From the IMG/VR virus record IMGVR_UViG_3300026521_000198, positions 1-30,169 of that record: 30,169 nucleotides of DNA; one strand, written 5' to 3'. The translations under genes and the position numbers were made by a program. Of the stretch, positions 6,355 through 14,973 are shown piece by piece (position 1 is the first letter of the stretch; the number at the start of each line of letters is the position of its first letter). The notes beneath the pieces are model-generated. The model saw nothing but the letters and a program-made list of their open reading frames with translations, did not search any database and had not been told where the DNA came from. This DNA comes from a virus.

Positions 6355-6987
6355 ATGAAAAATATGAGAAAAGCATTTAACTTTTATTCATCTTATGATG
6401 AAGTTATACAAGATATGAATGACAAGCAAATAGTTTTATTCGTTAAATCACTACTAGATGTGCAGTTTTTTAGAAAACATATATCTGAAATAAAGTTTGA
6501 AGATAAAATATTATCTATATGCTGGAAGGGTATGAAGCACTCTATACACAAACAAATAGAGGGTTACTGTAATGCAAATAAATTAAAATATGATGATTTA
6601 TTTGATGCCTATGAGGCACCTTATAACCCTACCCCTGAGGCACCTTATCAAGATACCCCAATACAAGAGGAAGGACAAGGACAAGAGAAAGAACAATTAA
6701 TAACAGAGCAAGAAGAAAGATTTGAGAAAGTATGGAAAGCTTATAACGTAAAAACTATTGCTAAAGGAAATAAGAAAAAAGCTTTAGATAGTTATAAAAA
6801 ATATATTCACAATAAATCTAGCAAAGATATAAAATTAGTTTTAGATTTGGAAGCTAAAAAAGAATATGGAATTAGACATTTATCAACTATCTTTAATAAT
6901 TTTGAAGAAGCATTAGAAATAGCAAATGAAACTTTAACTGAAGATATAAAAGAAGATAAAGATAGATTTGAAAGAGTGATAGGCTAA
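6355..6987 (+). CDS. Replication protein with DUF6291-like N-terminal domain, 210 aa
   Basis: The N-terminal 70 residues (AFNFYSSYDEVIQDMNDKQI onward, ending in HKQIEGYCNANKLK) resemble the DUF6291 domain of phage replication proteins. A Pro/Glu/Gln-rich linker follows, with two APY-x-TP motifs. The C-terminal domain RFEKVWKAYNVKTIAKGNKK is typical of phage replisome organisers. I chose the ATG at 6355 because AAAAGGA lies just upstream. A longer frame from 6262 would read through the whole stem-loop and is less likely, although it has no stop. It probably recruits the helicase encoded two genes downstream. Confidence 0.7.
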   Translation: MKNMRKAFNFYSSYDEVIQDMNDKQIVLFVKSLLDVQFFRKHISEIKFEDKILSICWKGMKHSIHKQIEGYCNANKLKYDDLFDAYEAPYNPTPEAPYQDTPIQEEGQGQEKEQLITEQEERFEKVWKAYNVKTIAKGNKKKALDSYKKYIHNKSSKDIKLVLDLEAKKEYGIRHLSTIFNNFEEALEIANETLTEDIKEDKDRFERVIG

Positions 6988-6989
6988 CA

Positions 6990-7325
6990 ATGTTTAAAAA
7001 AGAAGATTTACTAATAGCTAAACAGAAAGCATTACTTGTTTCAAAGATACATATTTATGATGATAAATTTATAGATTATGAATTAAATGAAAAATGCTTT
7101 ACTGGTCCATATAAACTATTAGCAAGAGCTATAAATAAAGTTCAAGAGAAATATGGATTTATAGATGAAACTTATTTAGTAGATTTTCTTATTGAGCATA
7201 ATAGCTTTAATAGTCAAATAGAAAAAGTATTTTTAGAATTATTAATAACTACTGGCTTACCATTTACAATTGCAATGCAATATGAAAAAGATTTAATTGA
7301 AAATTTAATCAGAAAGGATATTTAG
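6990..7325 (+). CDS. DnaB N-terminal-domain-like replication accessory protein, 111 aa
   Basis: This is a fully helical-looking protein. Segments resemble the N-terminal (non-ATPase) domain of DnaB helicases: LLARAINKVQEKYGFIDETY, then LVDFLIEHNSFN and a C-terminal helical pair. No Walker motif is present. It starts 2 nt after the replication protein and ends 2 nt before the RepA-like helicase, so the three genes form a block. It may be a split-off helicase N-domain or a loader. The family match is by pattern only. Confidence 0.55.
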   Translation: MFKKEDLLIAKQKALLVSKIHIYDDKFIDYELNEKCFTGPYKLLARAINKVQEKYGFIDETYLVDFLIEHNSFNSQIEKVFLELLITTGLPFTIAMQYEKDLIENLIRKDI

Positions 7326-7327
7326 AA

Positions 7328-8353
7328 GTGTATGAAAAATTAAAAACAGATGCTAAAGAACTAGAAAAGAAGTATCTAAAACTTAAAAATGAAGAAGTAG
7401 AGATAATTGATATTGTATATGCAAAAAAACAATATTTAAAAAAAGAAATGGAGGTCCTAGAAGCATTAGAAAATGATGATAAAAAATATAATCCATTTCA
7501 ACCACAAAGATTAACTGAAATTGTAGGAGCTAGTTATGAGCTTGTAGGCTTAGATTATGTTCCAATGTTAAAAGGTGCTTATAATGTTTTAACTGGTCGT
7601 GGTGGTAGTGGTAAAACAGCAGTAGCATTTAGAAGTATGATTAAATATTTAAAATTAAATCCAAAAGAAAAAGGATTGGCATTTTTTAGTGAAGATAATC
7701 GTGTTGAAATTGAAAAAAGAATTAATATTATTTGTAGTGATGAAAAGATTGATAAGGAAGATATTTTAAACAGAATTGATTTTGTAACTGTTGAGACTGA
7801 TAAAAAAGTTAGGTTGGTAACAAAAACAAAAAATGGTGTAATTGCTAATATGATTGAAACTGCAAATATTATTAATTATTGCATAGATAAGAATATCAAA
7901 TACATAATACTTGACCCATTAAAAAGATTTCATAGTGTAAATGAAAACGATAATAGTGAGATTGATATTTTAGTTAGAGATGTATTTATTGAAATAGCTA
8001 CTAAGACTGGTGCTGTATTAGTTGTAATTCATCATAGTGCTAAAGGAATTGGAAGCGAAACAATGTCAAGAGGTGCTAGTACGATAACTGATAGTGCAAG
8101 ACTTGGTTGGAATGTTGGAAGAATATTTAAAAAAGATAAACATACTGGAGCTATTATTTTTGATGAAGAAATGAAAAGTAGAGTAATGCTTACTTGTATC
8201 AAAGATAATCAAGGTGCAGAAGAATTTTTAAGAATTAGAAAAGATGGAACTATTCCGCACCCTCTTTTTAAAGCAATTCCAAATGTAACTATTACAAAAT
8301 TTAAAGATGAACCTGAAATAAATACAGATGAAAATTTAACGGACTTCTTTTAA
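7328..8353 (+). CDS. RepA/DnaB-type replicative helicase (AAA_25 family)
   Basis: This is a RecA-fold hexameric helicase ATPase for phage DNA replication. Walker A is GRGGSGKT at residues 90-97. Walker B is IILDP at 193-197. HHSAKG at 235-240 and the MSRGASTITDSARLGW segment just after it are hallmarks of the RSF1010 RepA-like group. The N-terminal 60 residues are coiled-coil-like and charged. The start is GTG at 7328 with AAAGGA upstream; the next ATG would remove 40 residues. The 341-aa length is typical. It works with the two replication genes directly upstream. Confidence 0.88.
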   Translation: MYEKLKTDAKELEKKYLKLKNEEVEIIDIVYAKKQYLKKEMEVLEALENDDKKYNPFQPQRLTEIVGASYELVGLDYVPMLKGAYNVLTGRGGSGKTAVAFRSMIKYLKLNPKEKGLAFFSEDNRVEIEKRINIICSDEKIDKEDILNRIDFVTVETDKKVRLVTKTKNGVIANMIETANIINYCIDKNIKYIILDPLKRFHSVNENDNSEIDILVRDVFIEIATKTGAVLVVIHHSAKGIGSETMSRGASTITDSARLGWNVGRIFKKDKHTGAIIFDEEMKSRVMLTCIKDNQGAEEFLRIRKDGTIPHPLFKAIPNVTITKFKDEPEINTDENLTDFF

Positions 8354-8499
8354 TGAAAATATTAAATATAAATAATAATCAATTTAAAGGTGAGTATATG
8401 CAGTTTAAAATAACAAAGAGTGGGCTAGAAAGAGTTTTTATAGAAAATAGGAACATTGGTAAGGCTAAAGACAAAAAGGGGTTTGGATGCAAGATATAA
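8353..8499 (+). CDS. Small basic protein, 48 aa
   Basis: The frame starts by TAATG overlap with the helicase gene and overlaps the next gene by 13 nt. The product is basic (GLERVFIENRNIGKAKDKKG near residues 24-43) and has no recognised family. It fills the gap in a compact operon, which is the main support. Confidence 0.5.
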   Translation: MKILNINNNQFKGEYMQFKITKSGLERVFIENRNIGKAKDKKGFGCKI

Positions 8500-8708
8500 G
8501 ATTTTTAGATTTTGTAGCTTTTTTAATTATATTTTTTCAATGGTTTTTTATTTATTCATTAGCTGCAGCCAATAACAAAATAGCAAAAGAAATTGAGAAC
8601 ACTATTAGACTGCTAGAGATTTACAAAAAATATATAAATAAAAAAGATAATGAAGATTTGCAAAATTTTAATGAATTTATTTTAAAAATGAAGGAAAGTC
8701 ATGCGTAA
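8487..8708 (+). CDS. Small single-pass membrane protein, 73 aa
   Basis: Residues about 6-28 form a hydrophobic membrane segment (FLDFVAFLIIFFQWFFIYSL). A charged, helical cytoplasmic-type tail rich in Lys, Glu and Asn follows. No family is recognised. AAAAAGGGG precedes the ATG, and the gene overlaps its neighbours on both sides. It sits between the helicase and the DUF1064 gene. A role in membrane anchoring or host interference cannot be judged from sequence. Confidence 0.65.
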   Translation: MQDIRFLDFVAFLIIFFQWFFIYSLAAANNKIAKEIENTIRLLEIYKKYINKKDNEDLQNFNEFILKMKESHA

Positions 8709-9093
8709 TAAATTCGGAGCTAAAAAAGTAACCATTAATAATATTAAATTTGATAGTAAAGCAGAGGCTAGAAAATACAATGAGTTAAAATTATTATTAA
8801 GAGCTAAAAAGATTAAGAATTTAGAATTGCAACCTAAATTTAAAATACTTGATAGTGCAACATACAGATGTAACTTTACTAAAAATAATAAAACTAAAAT
8901 ATCAGATTTATATTATACACCTGATTTTGCTTATACAACTTTAGATAATAAAAAAATTATTATTGAGGTTAAGGGAGTAAAAACTGAAGCATATCAGATT
9001 AGAAAAAAGATGTTTTTAAATTTGATGGAAGATTTTGGAGTGAGCGAATTTCACGAAATAGTTAAAAATGATATAAAAATTTATAAGGTTTAA
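8701..9093 (+). CDS. DUF1064 family protein, PD-(D/E)xK endonuclease-like
   Basis: This is a clear match to the DUF1064 phage family: NKFGAKKVTINNIKFDSKAE at the start, the EARKYNEL helix, then LQPKFKI and YYTPDFAYTTLDNKKIIIEV followed by KG. The PDF...IEVKG arrangement (about residues 80-98) fits the PD-(D/E)xK nuclease fold, with Asp, Glu and Lys as metal-site residues. Family members lie in replication and recombination modules and are thought to be Holliday-junction or structure-specific endonucleases. The 130-aa length is normal. It overlaps the membrane protein gene by 8 nt. Confidence 0.88.
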   Translation: MRNKFGAKKVTINNIKFDSKAEARKYNELKLLLRAKKIKNLELQPKFKILDSATYRCNFTKNNKTKISDLYYTPDFAYTTLDNKKIIIEVKGVKTEAYQIRKKMFLNLMEDFGVSEFHEIVKNDIKIYKV

Positions 9094-9096
9094 TAT

Positions 9097-9489
9097 TTGA
9101 AAAATAATCAAGACAAAGCAAGAGAGATAAGCGAATATTGTTTAGGAAGAAAAGGCTTTACATCTGTAAGACTTGAAGATTTTAAAGACCAATACGAATG
9201 GCAATTGGAAGTGAAAGAATATGCTAAAGCAATGCATAAAACTATACTAACTCTTGAATTGAAAGATTATTACGACTTGGGAACATTTTGTATTACAAAT
9301 CAATTAACTATGGCTAATGTAATGCGACAAGCTGTTTTATTTGTCTTAGAAGAGATTAGAAAAGATAAATTAGAATTTGAAATTATTAATCCTAAAAAAA
9401 TTAAAAAACCTGATGAAAAATTTAAAGTAAGAATAACACCAGCCACAAAAAAGAAACAGGAAGAAAGTAAACAAGGAGAACTATTTTGA
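9097..9489 (+). CDS. Unknown protein, 130 aa
   Basis: The start is TTG at 9097 with AAGG upstream; no ATG occurs near the beginning. The N-terminal two thirds look helical (AREISEYCLGRKGFTSVRLE, then LTMANVMRQAVLFVLEEIRK), and the C-terminal 40 residues are Lys-rich and probably disordered, ending KQGELF. No family is recognised. It sits in a run of small genes between the DUF1064 gene and the terminase. Confidence 0.7.
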   Translation: MKNNQDKAREISEYCLGRKGFTSVRLEDFKDQYEWQLEVKEYAKAMHKTILTLELKDYYDLGTFCITNQLTMANVMRQAVLFVLEEIRKDKLEFEIINPKKIKKPDEKFKVRITPATKKKQEESKQGELF

Positions 9490-9662
9490 AGATTAAAGAT
9501 GTAATAAAACTAGCAGAAGAAATTGATAAATCAGTTTTAAATGATGATGATAAAATAAAAGTTTTAATGATGAAAATATATGAGTATCAACAAAAAGAAG
9601 ATATTGAAAAGATTATTGATGACACTATTGTTGAGATGCAAATAATGGAAGAATTAAACTGA
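9486..9662 (+). CDS. Small acidic helical protein, 58 aa
   Basis: It starts at TTG overlapping the previous stop (TTGA) and ends overlapping the next ATG. The product (KIKDVIKLAEEIDKSVLNDD onward, then IEKIIDDTIVEMQIMEELN) is acidic and helical. No family is recognised. The linked junctions on both sides support it. Confidence 0.55.
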   Translation: MKIKDVIKLAEEIDKSVLNDDDKIKVLMMKIYEYQQKEDIEKIIDDTIVEMQIMEELN

Positions 9663-9814
9663 TGAATTTATATAAAAATAGTGAATGTAGTATTTGTGAT
9701 TGTTTTATGTGTGAAGTTAAAATAAAAGTTAATCCAAATACAAATGAAAAAATAATTATTTGTAAAGATTGTTGGATTAATTTAGTAAAGGAGAATAAAG
9801 CAAATGGATTATAA
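9662..9814 (+). CDS. Small zinc-ribbon-like protein, 50 aa
   Basis: The frame starts at a TGATG overlap. It encodes six cysteines as C-x2-C-x-C-x2-C (SECSICDCFMC, residues 8-17) and a second C-x2-C in IICKDCW (residues 33-38), which looks like a treble-clef or zinc-ribbon pair. Such small zinc proteins are common in phage early regions. The function is unknown, but regular cysteine spacing argues that the frame is real. Confidence 0.65.
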   Translation: MNLYKNSECSICDCFMCEVKIKVNPNTNEKIIICKDCWINLVKENKANGL

Positions 9815-9902
9815 TTTTGAAGATGAAAAAAAAGAAAATGCAATGGCAATATTTTTAACAGTAATTGCAATAATAGTATGTTTGATAGTAGTATTTAATT
9901 AA
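9804..9902 (+). CDS. Tiny membrane peptide, 32 aa
   Basis: An AAAGGAG site precedes the ATG, and the frame overlaps the zinc-ribbon gene. After an acidic N-terminus (MDYNFEDEKKEN), residues 13-31 form one hydrophobic segment (AMAIFLTVIAIIVCLIVVF). This is a single-pass small membrane protein of unknown role. Confidence 0.6.
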   Translation: MDYNFEDEKKENAMAIFLTVIAIIVCLIVVFN

Positions 9903-9920
9903 TAAAATAAAGGAAAAAAG

Positions 9921-10211
9921 ATGAATGATAAAATAGATAATTTAATAAATGGTAAAAAAAGTGAAGAAGTAAAAGATAATAATGATTTTTTTGAAGAAAA
10001 TGAGAAGATAGTAACAGTTATGCAGAAAGAGCTTGATAGATTATACGAAATATGTGAAATTTTAGCTAAGCAAAGAGACAAAGTAACTGTTGAAAATGAA
10101 GCCTTAAAAGATGAATTATTAATTTTAAAAACAAATAGTGAGCCAGTTAGTATGGGTTTGGATAAATATGAAGAGATGATAAAGATAGCTATTGAAGCAA
10201 AGATTGACTAA
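9921..10211 (+). CDS. Coiled-coil protein, 96 aa
   Basis: A charged protein with a long heptad-like helix at about residues 28-75 (EKIVTVMQKELDRLYEICEI, then LAKQRDKVTVENEALKDELL), a probable dimerising coiled coil. No family is recognised. A good AAAGGA site lies upstream, and it overlaps the 40-aa gene downstream by one base. Confidence 0.65.
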   Translation: MNDKIDNLINGKKSEEVKDNNDFFEENEKIVTVMQKELDRLYEICEILAKQRDKVTVENEALKDELLILKTNSEPVSMGLDKYEEMIKIAIEAKID

Positions 10212-10333
10212 TGGAGTTTTTATTTGGTTTAATATTCGGATATGTTTTTGCAACAAGTGATGAATATTTTAAAACAGATGATTTGTTTAGTAGAGATAAT
10301 AACTCTACTAAAGTTATCAAGAAAAAAGATTAA
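10211..10333 (+). CDS. Small protein with hydrophobic N-terminus, 40 aa
   Basis: The frame starts in a TAATG overlap. The N-terminal 15 residues (MEFLFGLIFGYVFAT) are hydrophobic and could be a short membrane segment. The rest is charged, ending KKKD. No family is recognised. It directly precedes the terminase genes. Confidence 0.5.
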   Translation: MEFLFGLIFGYVFATSDEYFKTDDLFSRDNNSTKVIKKKD

Positions 10334-10351
10334 GGATTTAAGGGGTATTAT

Positions 10352-10882
10352 TTGGCATTATCTACGAGAAAAAAGAACATTATAATTGCAGATTGGAAAA
10401 CTGGGTCTTTTACTAAGAAAGAATTGGAAAAAAAGCATAAAATATCATTTAAAACACTAAATAAATTGGTAAGTGGAATTTTACCAACAAATGCCGAAGC
10501 AGTAGATGTTTTATGTGAAGCAGAAATGGTTAAAAAGTCCATTAAAAATCCAGTAGAACTAAAAGCAGTGGAAAATGTAGTTAAAAATAGGATTATGGTA
10601 GATGATATTACTTGTATTATTGCAAATGGAGTTAAAGAGTTAGCTAATAAGAAGAAAGCACAAAAAGTTGTTACAGTTGGCTTAGGAGATGGAGTTACAA
10701 GAACAGAAATAGTTGAGTATGATTTACAAGCAAAAGATTATAAAGATATGCAAGATACAATCGATAAAGCGAGTTTAACTTTAGGTGTTAATCAAAGACA
10801 TAGTAATAATTTAACACAAATTAATAACCAGAATCAACAAACACAAAGTCAACAAGGCTTTATAATCAAGGTGGAAGATTGA
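10352..10882 (+). CDS. terS: Terminase small subunit
   Basis: This protein recognises phage DNA to start packaging. The start is TTG at 10352 with AAGGGG upstream. The N-terminal region contains a helix-turn-helix (WKTGSFTKKELEKKHKISFK, then TLNKLVSG), as in small terminases. The middle is helical, and the C-terminal 35 residues are Gln/Asn-rich (NNLTQINNQNQQTQSQQ). It directly precedes and overlaps the large terminase gene by 4 nt, which is the strongest support. The 176-aa length is normal. Confidence 0.75.
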   Translation: MALSTRKKNIIIADWKTGSFTKKELEKKHKISFKTLNKLVSGILPTNAEAVDVLCEAEMVKKSIKNPVELKAVENVVKNRIMVDDITCIIANGVKELANKKKAQKVVTVGLGDGVTRTEIVEYDLQAKDYKDMQDTIDKASLTLGVNQRHSNNLTQINNQNQQTQSQQGFIIKVED

Positions 10883-12129
10883 AAGAAATAGCACTTAATC
10901 GTAAGCAAATGGACTTTTTAACATCAAAAGCTACTAATACAGGCTTTGTTGCTGGTCTTGGTAGTGGTAAGACCTTTGTCTCTACATTAAAAACTATTAA
11001 GATGAAGATGGAAAATCCAACGGAAACAGTAGCTTATTATTTACCTACTTATGGTCTAATTAGAGATATTGCTTTTGATAAATTTCCTACTCTTTTAAGC
11101 GATTTAAATATACCTTATAAATTAAACAAATCTGATAAAGAAATCCATATTGATAACTATGGTAAAATCATTTTTAGGAGTATGGATAACCCTGAAACAA
11201 TAGTTGGGTATGAAGTATTTTATAGTATTATTGATGAGTGTGATATTTTAAATCGTGATAAAATGTCTATTGCTTATAATAAAATTATGGCAAGAAATAG
11301 ACAAAGACACCCTCAAGGGAAATTAAATCAAATAGATGTGGCTTCAACACCTGAAGGCTTTAAATGGTTTTATCAAAGATATGTAAAAGAGTTTAACCCT
11401 AATACCGATAAGTTAGTTAGAGCTTCAACTTATGAAAATAAACATTTACCAAATGATTATATAACTAATTTAGAACAACAATATCCACCAAACTTATTAA
11501 AAGCATATTTAAATGGCGAATTTGTAAATCTTAATAGTGATACAGTTTATTCATATTTTGATAGAAAAAAGCATCACAAAATAATAGAACTATTACCTGA
11601 TGATATTATTCATATCGGTCAAGACTTTAACTACAATGGAAGTGTATCGACTGTGTTTATAATTAGGTATATAAATAATATTGAATGTGTATTTATGATA
11701 GATGAATTTACATCTAAAGATAGCTATGGAATTGTAGAAAATTGTAAAAGAAAATATCAAAATAGGATTATAAATATCTATCCAGATGCGAGTGGAAATG
11801 CAAATAAAACTAATGCAACAGTTACTGATATTCAGATACTTAGACAAGGCGGATTAAATGTCTATACTAACAATAAGAACCCACGAGTGCAAGATAGAGT
11901 TAATAGTGTAAATGCCTTGATTTATAAAGATAGATTTTTTATTGATACTAACAAATGTATTAAAACAACAGAAGCTTTAGAACAACAAGCATACGATTTA
12001 AACGGAGTGCCTGAAAAGTTCAATGGAAGTGCTACGATTGATGATTATAATGATAGCTTAGGTTATTTTATTTATTATAAATATCCATTACTAGATAGAA
12101 CCGTATCAACAACAACATTTATATTATAA
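10879..12129 (+). CDS. terL: Terminase large subunit
   Basis: This is the motor ATPase and nuclease that packages DNA into the head. Walker A is AGLGSGKT (residues 25-32) and Walker B YSIIDE (115-120). VASTPEG (154-160) is the coupling motif. The C-terminal RNase H-like nuclease has Asp249 (IGQDFNYN), Asp303 (YPDAS) and Asp392 (DDYNDSLGY) as metal ligands. The 416-aa length is typical. The start is TTG in a TTGA overlap with the small subunit gene. Large terminases are highly diagnostic for tailed phages. Confidence 0.95.
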   Translation: MKEIALNRKQMDFLTSKATNTGFVAGLGSGKTFVSTLKTIKMKMENPTETVAYYLPTYGLIRDIAFDKFPTLLSDLNIPYKLNKSDKEIHIDNYGKIIFRSMDNPETIVGYEVFYSIIDECDILNRDKMSIAYNKIMARNRQRHPQGKLNQIDVASTPEGFKWFYQRYVKEFNPNTDKLVRASTYENKHLPNDYITNLEQQYPPNLLKAYLNGEFVNLNSDTVYSYFDRKKHHKIIELLPDDIIHIGQDFNYNGSVSTVFIIRYINNIECVFMIDEFTSKDSYGIVENCKRKYQNRIINIYPDASGNANKTNATVTDIQILRQGGLNVYTNNKNPRVQDRVNSVNALIYKDRFFIDTNKCIKTTEALEQQAYDLNGVPEKFNGSATIDDYNDSLGYFIYYKYPLLDRTVSTTTFIL

Positions 12130-12141
12130 AAAAGGAAAAGA

Positions 12142-12312
12142 ATGACTTACATACATAGAACATATTTAATAGAAGATATGAGAATAATATGCAAAAGATT
12201 AGGATTTGAATTTCAGCAAGAGGTGGGCGATATTTTTACCATTAATCATATAAGATTTAATTGTTTAAAAGATGCCTTGACTTATATTTATGAAAAGGAA
12301 AGTAAGAAATGA
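12142..12312 (+). CDS. Small unknown protein, 56 aa
   Basis: AAAGGAAAAG lies just before the ATG, and the frame ends in an ATGA overlap with the next gene. The product is basic and partly helical (YLIEDMRIICKRLGFEFQQE, then a C-terminal CLKDALTYIYEKESKK). No family is recognised. It lies between the terminase and portal genes. Confidence 0.6.
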   Translation: MTYIHRTYLIEDMRIICKRLGFEFQQEVGDIFTINHIRFNCLKDALTYIYEKESKK

Positions 12313-12521
12313 AAACTAAAAAAGAATGTATGATTTGTGGAGGAGGACATCATTATTATAATTGCCCTAACGACAATATACAAGAGGACGGTAGTGTTAA
12401 TATTTCAAATGAAGATTTAAATTTATTAGTAAACTTGGTAAATGATAAAATATCAAGCATAAGAAATAATAATAGATACAAATTACTTCATAAAAAGCTA
12501 TTAGATATTTTAATACAATAA
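12309..12521 (+). CDS. Small zinc-knuckle-like protein, 70 aa
   Basis: The N-terminus carries C7-x2-C10-x3-H14-x4-C19 (CMICGGGHHYYNC), close to the CCHC zinc knuckle of nucleic-acid-binding proteins. The remaining 50 residues are helical and polar (LNLLVNLVNDKISSIRNNNR). It overlaps the preceding gene by ATGA. Its position between terminase and portal suggests a packaging or head-assembly helper, but that is inference. Confidence 0.65.
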   Translation: MKTKKECMICGGGHHYYNCPNDNIQEDGSVNISNEDLNLLVNLVNDKISSIRNNNRYKLLHKKLLDILIQ

Positions 12522-12523
12522 TT

Positions 12524-12563
12524 AATACCTTTTAAATAACCCCCTAATCAATTAATATATAAC
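12524..12563 (+). promoter_or_regulatory. Late motif copy 1, before the portal gene
   Basis: AATACCTTTTAAATA is followed by an AT-rich TATATAA box about 32 nt downstream. The motif begins 55 bp before the portal ATG. It is one of seven similar copies in late-gene gaps, probably a promoter or activator site. Confidence 0.55.
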
Positions 12564-12578
12564 TAAAAAAGGTTATGT

Positions 12579-13949
12579 ATGATTGATTATATAATGCCCG
12601 AAGTGTCTAATAAACTTAGCACTTGGAAATTAATAGACAATGTTTCTGATGGTTGGGCTGGTATTGAAAGTAATATTGAAAAATTTGTTCTTCAAGAAGA
12701 TGGCGAAGAGCAAAAAAGTTATGATAATAGAGTAACAAAATTAACACATTTTGATTATTTTAATAATACTGTTGATGGAATTACTGGTCTTATATTTAAA
12801 AATAGAATTAAACTAAGTGAAGATACTCCTACTCAAATATTAGATTTAATTGAAGATATAGATTTAAATGGAACTCATTTAGATAATTTTATAGCAAACT
12901 CATTTAAAAAAGCACTTCAAAAAGGTGTATCATTTACTTTAGTTGATTTACCAAAAGTAGAAGAACTTAAAAATAAAGCTGATGAAATAAATCAAAACAT
13001 AAGACCTTATTTAATAGATATAGCACCTGAAAATGTAACAGCTTGGAAAACATCTAAGATTAATAATAGAACAGTTTTAACAATGGTTAAAATTAGAGAA
13101 TTTCAAACAATAGATGATGCAAAAAACCCTTATGCAATAATTCAAAAAGAAGTTTTTAGAGTATTAAAAATCGGCACTTGGGAATTATGGGAAAAAGATG
13201 ACAAGGGTAATGAAGCATTGATTGATGATGGAACTACAAATTTAGATTATATCCCCTTTTATTGCTTGAATTTATCAAAAGAGGACACATTCTTATCTAA
13301 ATTACCATTTTTAGACCTAGCAAAGTTAAACATAGCACATACTCAAATATTCACAGACACTAGACATTCAGCACATATTGCAAGTGTTCCAATGTTGAAA
13401 CTTTTAGGAATACAAAAAGATGAGCTAAAAGGCTTTATTGTATCAGCAAACAAAGCTATAAGCTCAAACAATTCAGATGCCAAAGTTGATTGGCTTGATT
13501 ATGACGGAAAAGGTGTCGCAGTTAATGATACTTTGATGCTTAAAATCGAAAAGAGAATGGCTGAAATTGGATTAAATGTTTTAGCTGGAAGCGACAACAA
13601 TGGAAATGTAACAGCAACAGAGATACGAATATCCACAACAAAAGAGCAGAGCAAAATAACTAAGTGGGTGAATAATTTATCTGATACTTATAATAATATT
13701 TTACTAGCTTTAGCTGGGGCTTATGGGCTTAATTATGGTGGAAGTATAGAAATAGAAGCTGATATTATAAAAGAGCCTTTAACACCACAAGAGATACAAG
13801 CATATTCATCTATGGTTAGTAATGGGCAAATGAGTATAGATACTTTATGGGCCACATTAAAAACACATAAAAATTTACCTGATGAATTTGATGCAGAAGT
13901 CGAAAAAGAATTAGTATCAGTTGATGGATTACCTTTAAAAAATGAGTAA
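12579..13949 (+). CDS. Portal protein, DUF4055-like
   Basis: This protein forms the dodecameric DNA entry pore of the head. The 456-aa protein has the layout of DUF4055 portal proteins: an N-terminal RVTKLTHFDYFNNTVDGITG block (residues about 51-70), then GLIFKN, a beta-rich centre (PYLIDIAPENVTAWK), and the helical stem FTDTRHSAHIASVPMLKLLG. A late helical clip region (AMINO block TATEIRISTTKEQSKITKW) follows. It sits between the terminase and the Mu F-like head gene, the usual portal position. The ribosome site AAAAAAGG lies 6 nt before the start. Confidence 0.85.
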   Translation: MIDYIMPEVSNKLSTWKLIDNVSDGWAGIESNIEKFVLQEDGEEQKSYDNRVTKLTHFDYFNNTVDGITGLIFKNRIKLSEDTPTQILDLIEDIDLNGTHLDNFIANSFKKALQKGVSFTLVDLPKVEELKNKADEINQNIRPYLIDIAPENVTAWKTSKINNRTVLTMVKIREFQTIDDAKNPYAIIQKEVFRVLKIGTWELWEKDDKGNEALIDDGTTNLDYIPFYCLNLSKEDTFLSKLPFLDLAKLNIAHTQIFTDTRHSAHIASVPMLKLLGIQKDELKGFIVSANKAISSNNSDAKVDWLDYDGKGVAVNDTLMLKIEKRMAEIGLNVLAGSDNNGNVTATEIRISTTKEQSKITKWVNNLSDTYNNILLALAGAYGLNYGGSIEIEADIIKEPLTPQEIQAYSSMVSNGQMSIDTLWATLKTHKNLPDEFDAEVEKELVSVDGLPLKNE

Positions 13950-14970
13950 ACAAACTTTAGAGCAAGAATTATTGAAAGATTTTTTAATGCTTGAAAGATA
14001 CAAGCCTGAAACTTTAGGAGTAATCACTAATAATTTAGAATTAGCAGTTAAAAATATAATTGACTTCATTTCTAATACTCAAAACAAAGCTAAAATTAGA
14101 ACATTTATTAAAAAAGAGATGAATGTTGCTTTTAGTGAGCTAGACACCCTACTTTTAGATGATATTGATAAAATAACTGATGCAACTTGGAGTAAAACAG
14201 CTACAACTATGAGCCATTTTTTAGCTAAAGATTTAGTTCAAAAGATACCTAAAGCAATGCCAAAAAGAGTTAAGGAAAAATTACTTAATCCTAATCGTGA
14301 TTTGATGGGTAATAATATAGATGATTTTAAATCAAGTTTTATTTATAACAATAATAATAAATTAAGACAAACTATTTTTAATGGCTTTGAAAAGAATTTA
14401 AGCACTCCACAAATTGCAAAAGAATTAAAACATATAATCGCATCAACACATAGAAACCAGCTTAAAACAGTAGTTAAGACTTCATTGTTTAGTGCAATTA
14501 ATGAAGCTAAAGATGAAATGTTTAACGATATTTTTAAAGATGATAAGAGTATTGTTTGGAGATATACGAGTGCTTTAGATACTAGAACATCTTTATATTG
14601 TATGGAAGCGAACGGATATACAACTAAAGATAAATCTAAGGCAAAATATAAGCCAAACTCACATTATAATTGTAGAAGTATGTGGACTATTGAAAGTGAT
14701 TTAGTTAAAACCCAAAAGGTCGTGCAATGGGATGGTAAAATTGTAAATCATAGAGATGGAACTCACTCTACTAAATATAAAGTATCATCTGTAAAACAAA
14801 TTGATAAAAATTCAACACCTAAACAAGTATTTGACAGTTTTGATGAAAAATATCAAATTAAATACATGGGTAAAAAGAGATTTGAATTATATAAGCAAGG
14901 TCGTTTAAAATATAGCGAAATGATTGATATTCAAAGAAATAAATTTATACCATTGAAAGACCTACTATAA
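13942..14970 (+). CDS. Phage head morphogenesis protein, Mu F / SPP1 gp7-like
   Basis: This is a minor head protein that binds the portal and aids head assembly. The C-terminal part shows the Mu F-like signature: VWRYTSALDTRTSLYCMEAN followed by KYKPNSHYNCRSMWTI (about residues 207-250), with the conserved Asp, Thr, Cys, His, Cys and Arg. The N-terminal half is helical and charged. The frame overlaps the portal gene by 8 nt. The last 90 residues after the signature carry a second domain I do not recognise. The 342-aa length fits the family. Confidence 0.85.
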   Translation: MSKQTLEQELLKDFLMLERYKPETLGVITNNLELAVKNIIDFISNTQNKAKIRTFIKKEMNVAFSELDTLLLDDIDKITDATWSKTATTMSHFLAKDLVQKIPKAMPKRVKEKLLNPNRDLMGNNIDDFKSSFIYNNNNKLRQTIFNGFEKNLSTPQIAKELKHIIASTHRNQLKTVVKTSLFSAINEAKDEMFNDIFKDDKSIVWRYTSALDTRTSLYCMEANGYTTKDKSKAKYKPNSHYNCRSMWTIESDLVKTQKVVQWDGKIVNHRDGTHSTKYKVSSVKQIDKNSTPKQVFDSFDEKYQIKYMGKKRFELYKQGRLKYSEMIDIQRNKFIPLKDLL

Positions 14971-14973
14971 AAC

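Noticed and set aside
7590-7612. A second VR, suggested by GGTCGTGGTGGTAGTGGT
   Set aside because: This is the Walker A coding sequence of the helicase and does not align with the TR beyond a short GGT run.
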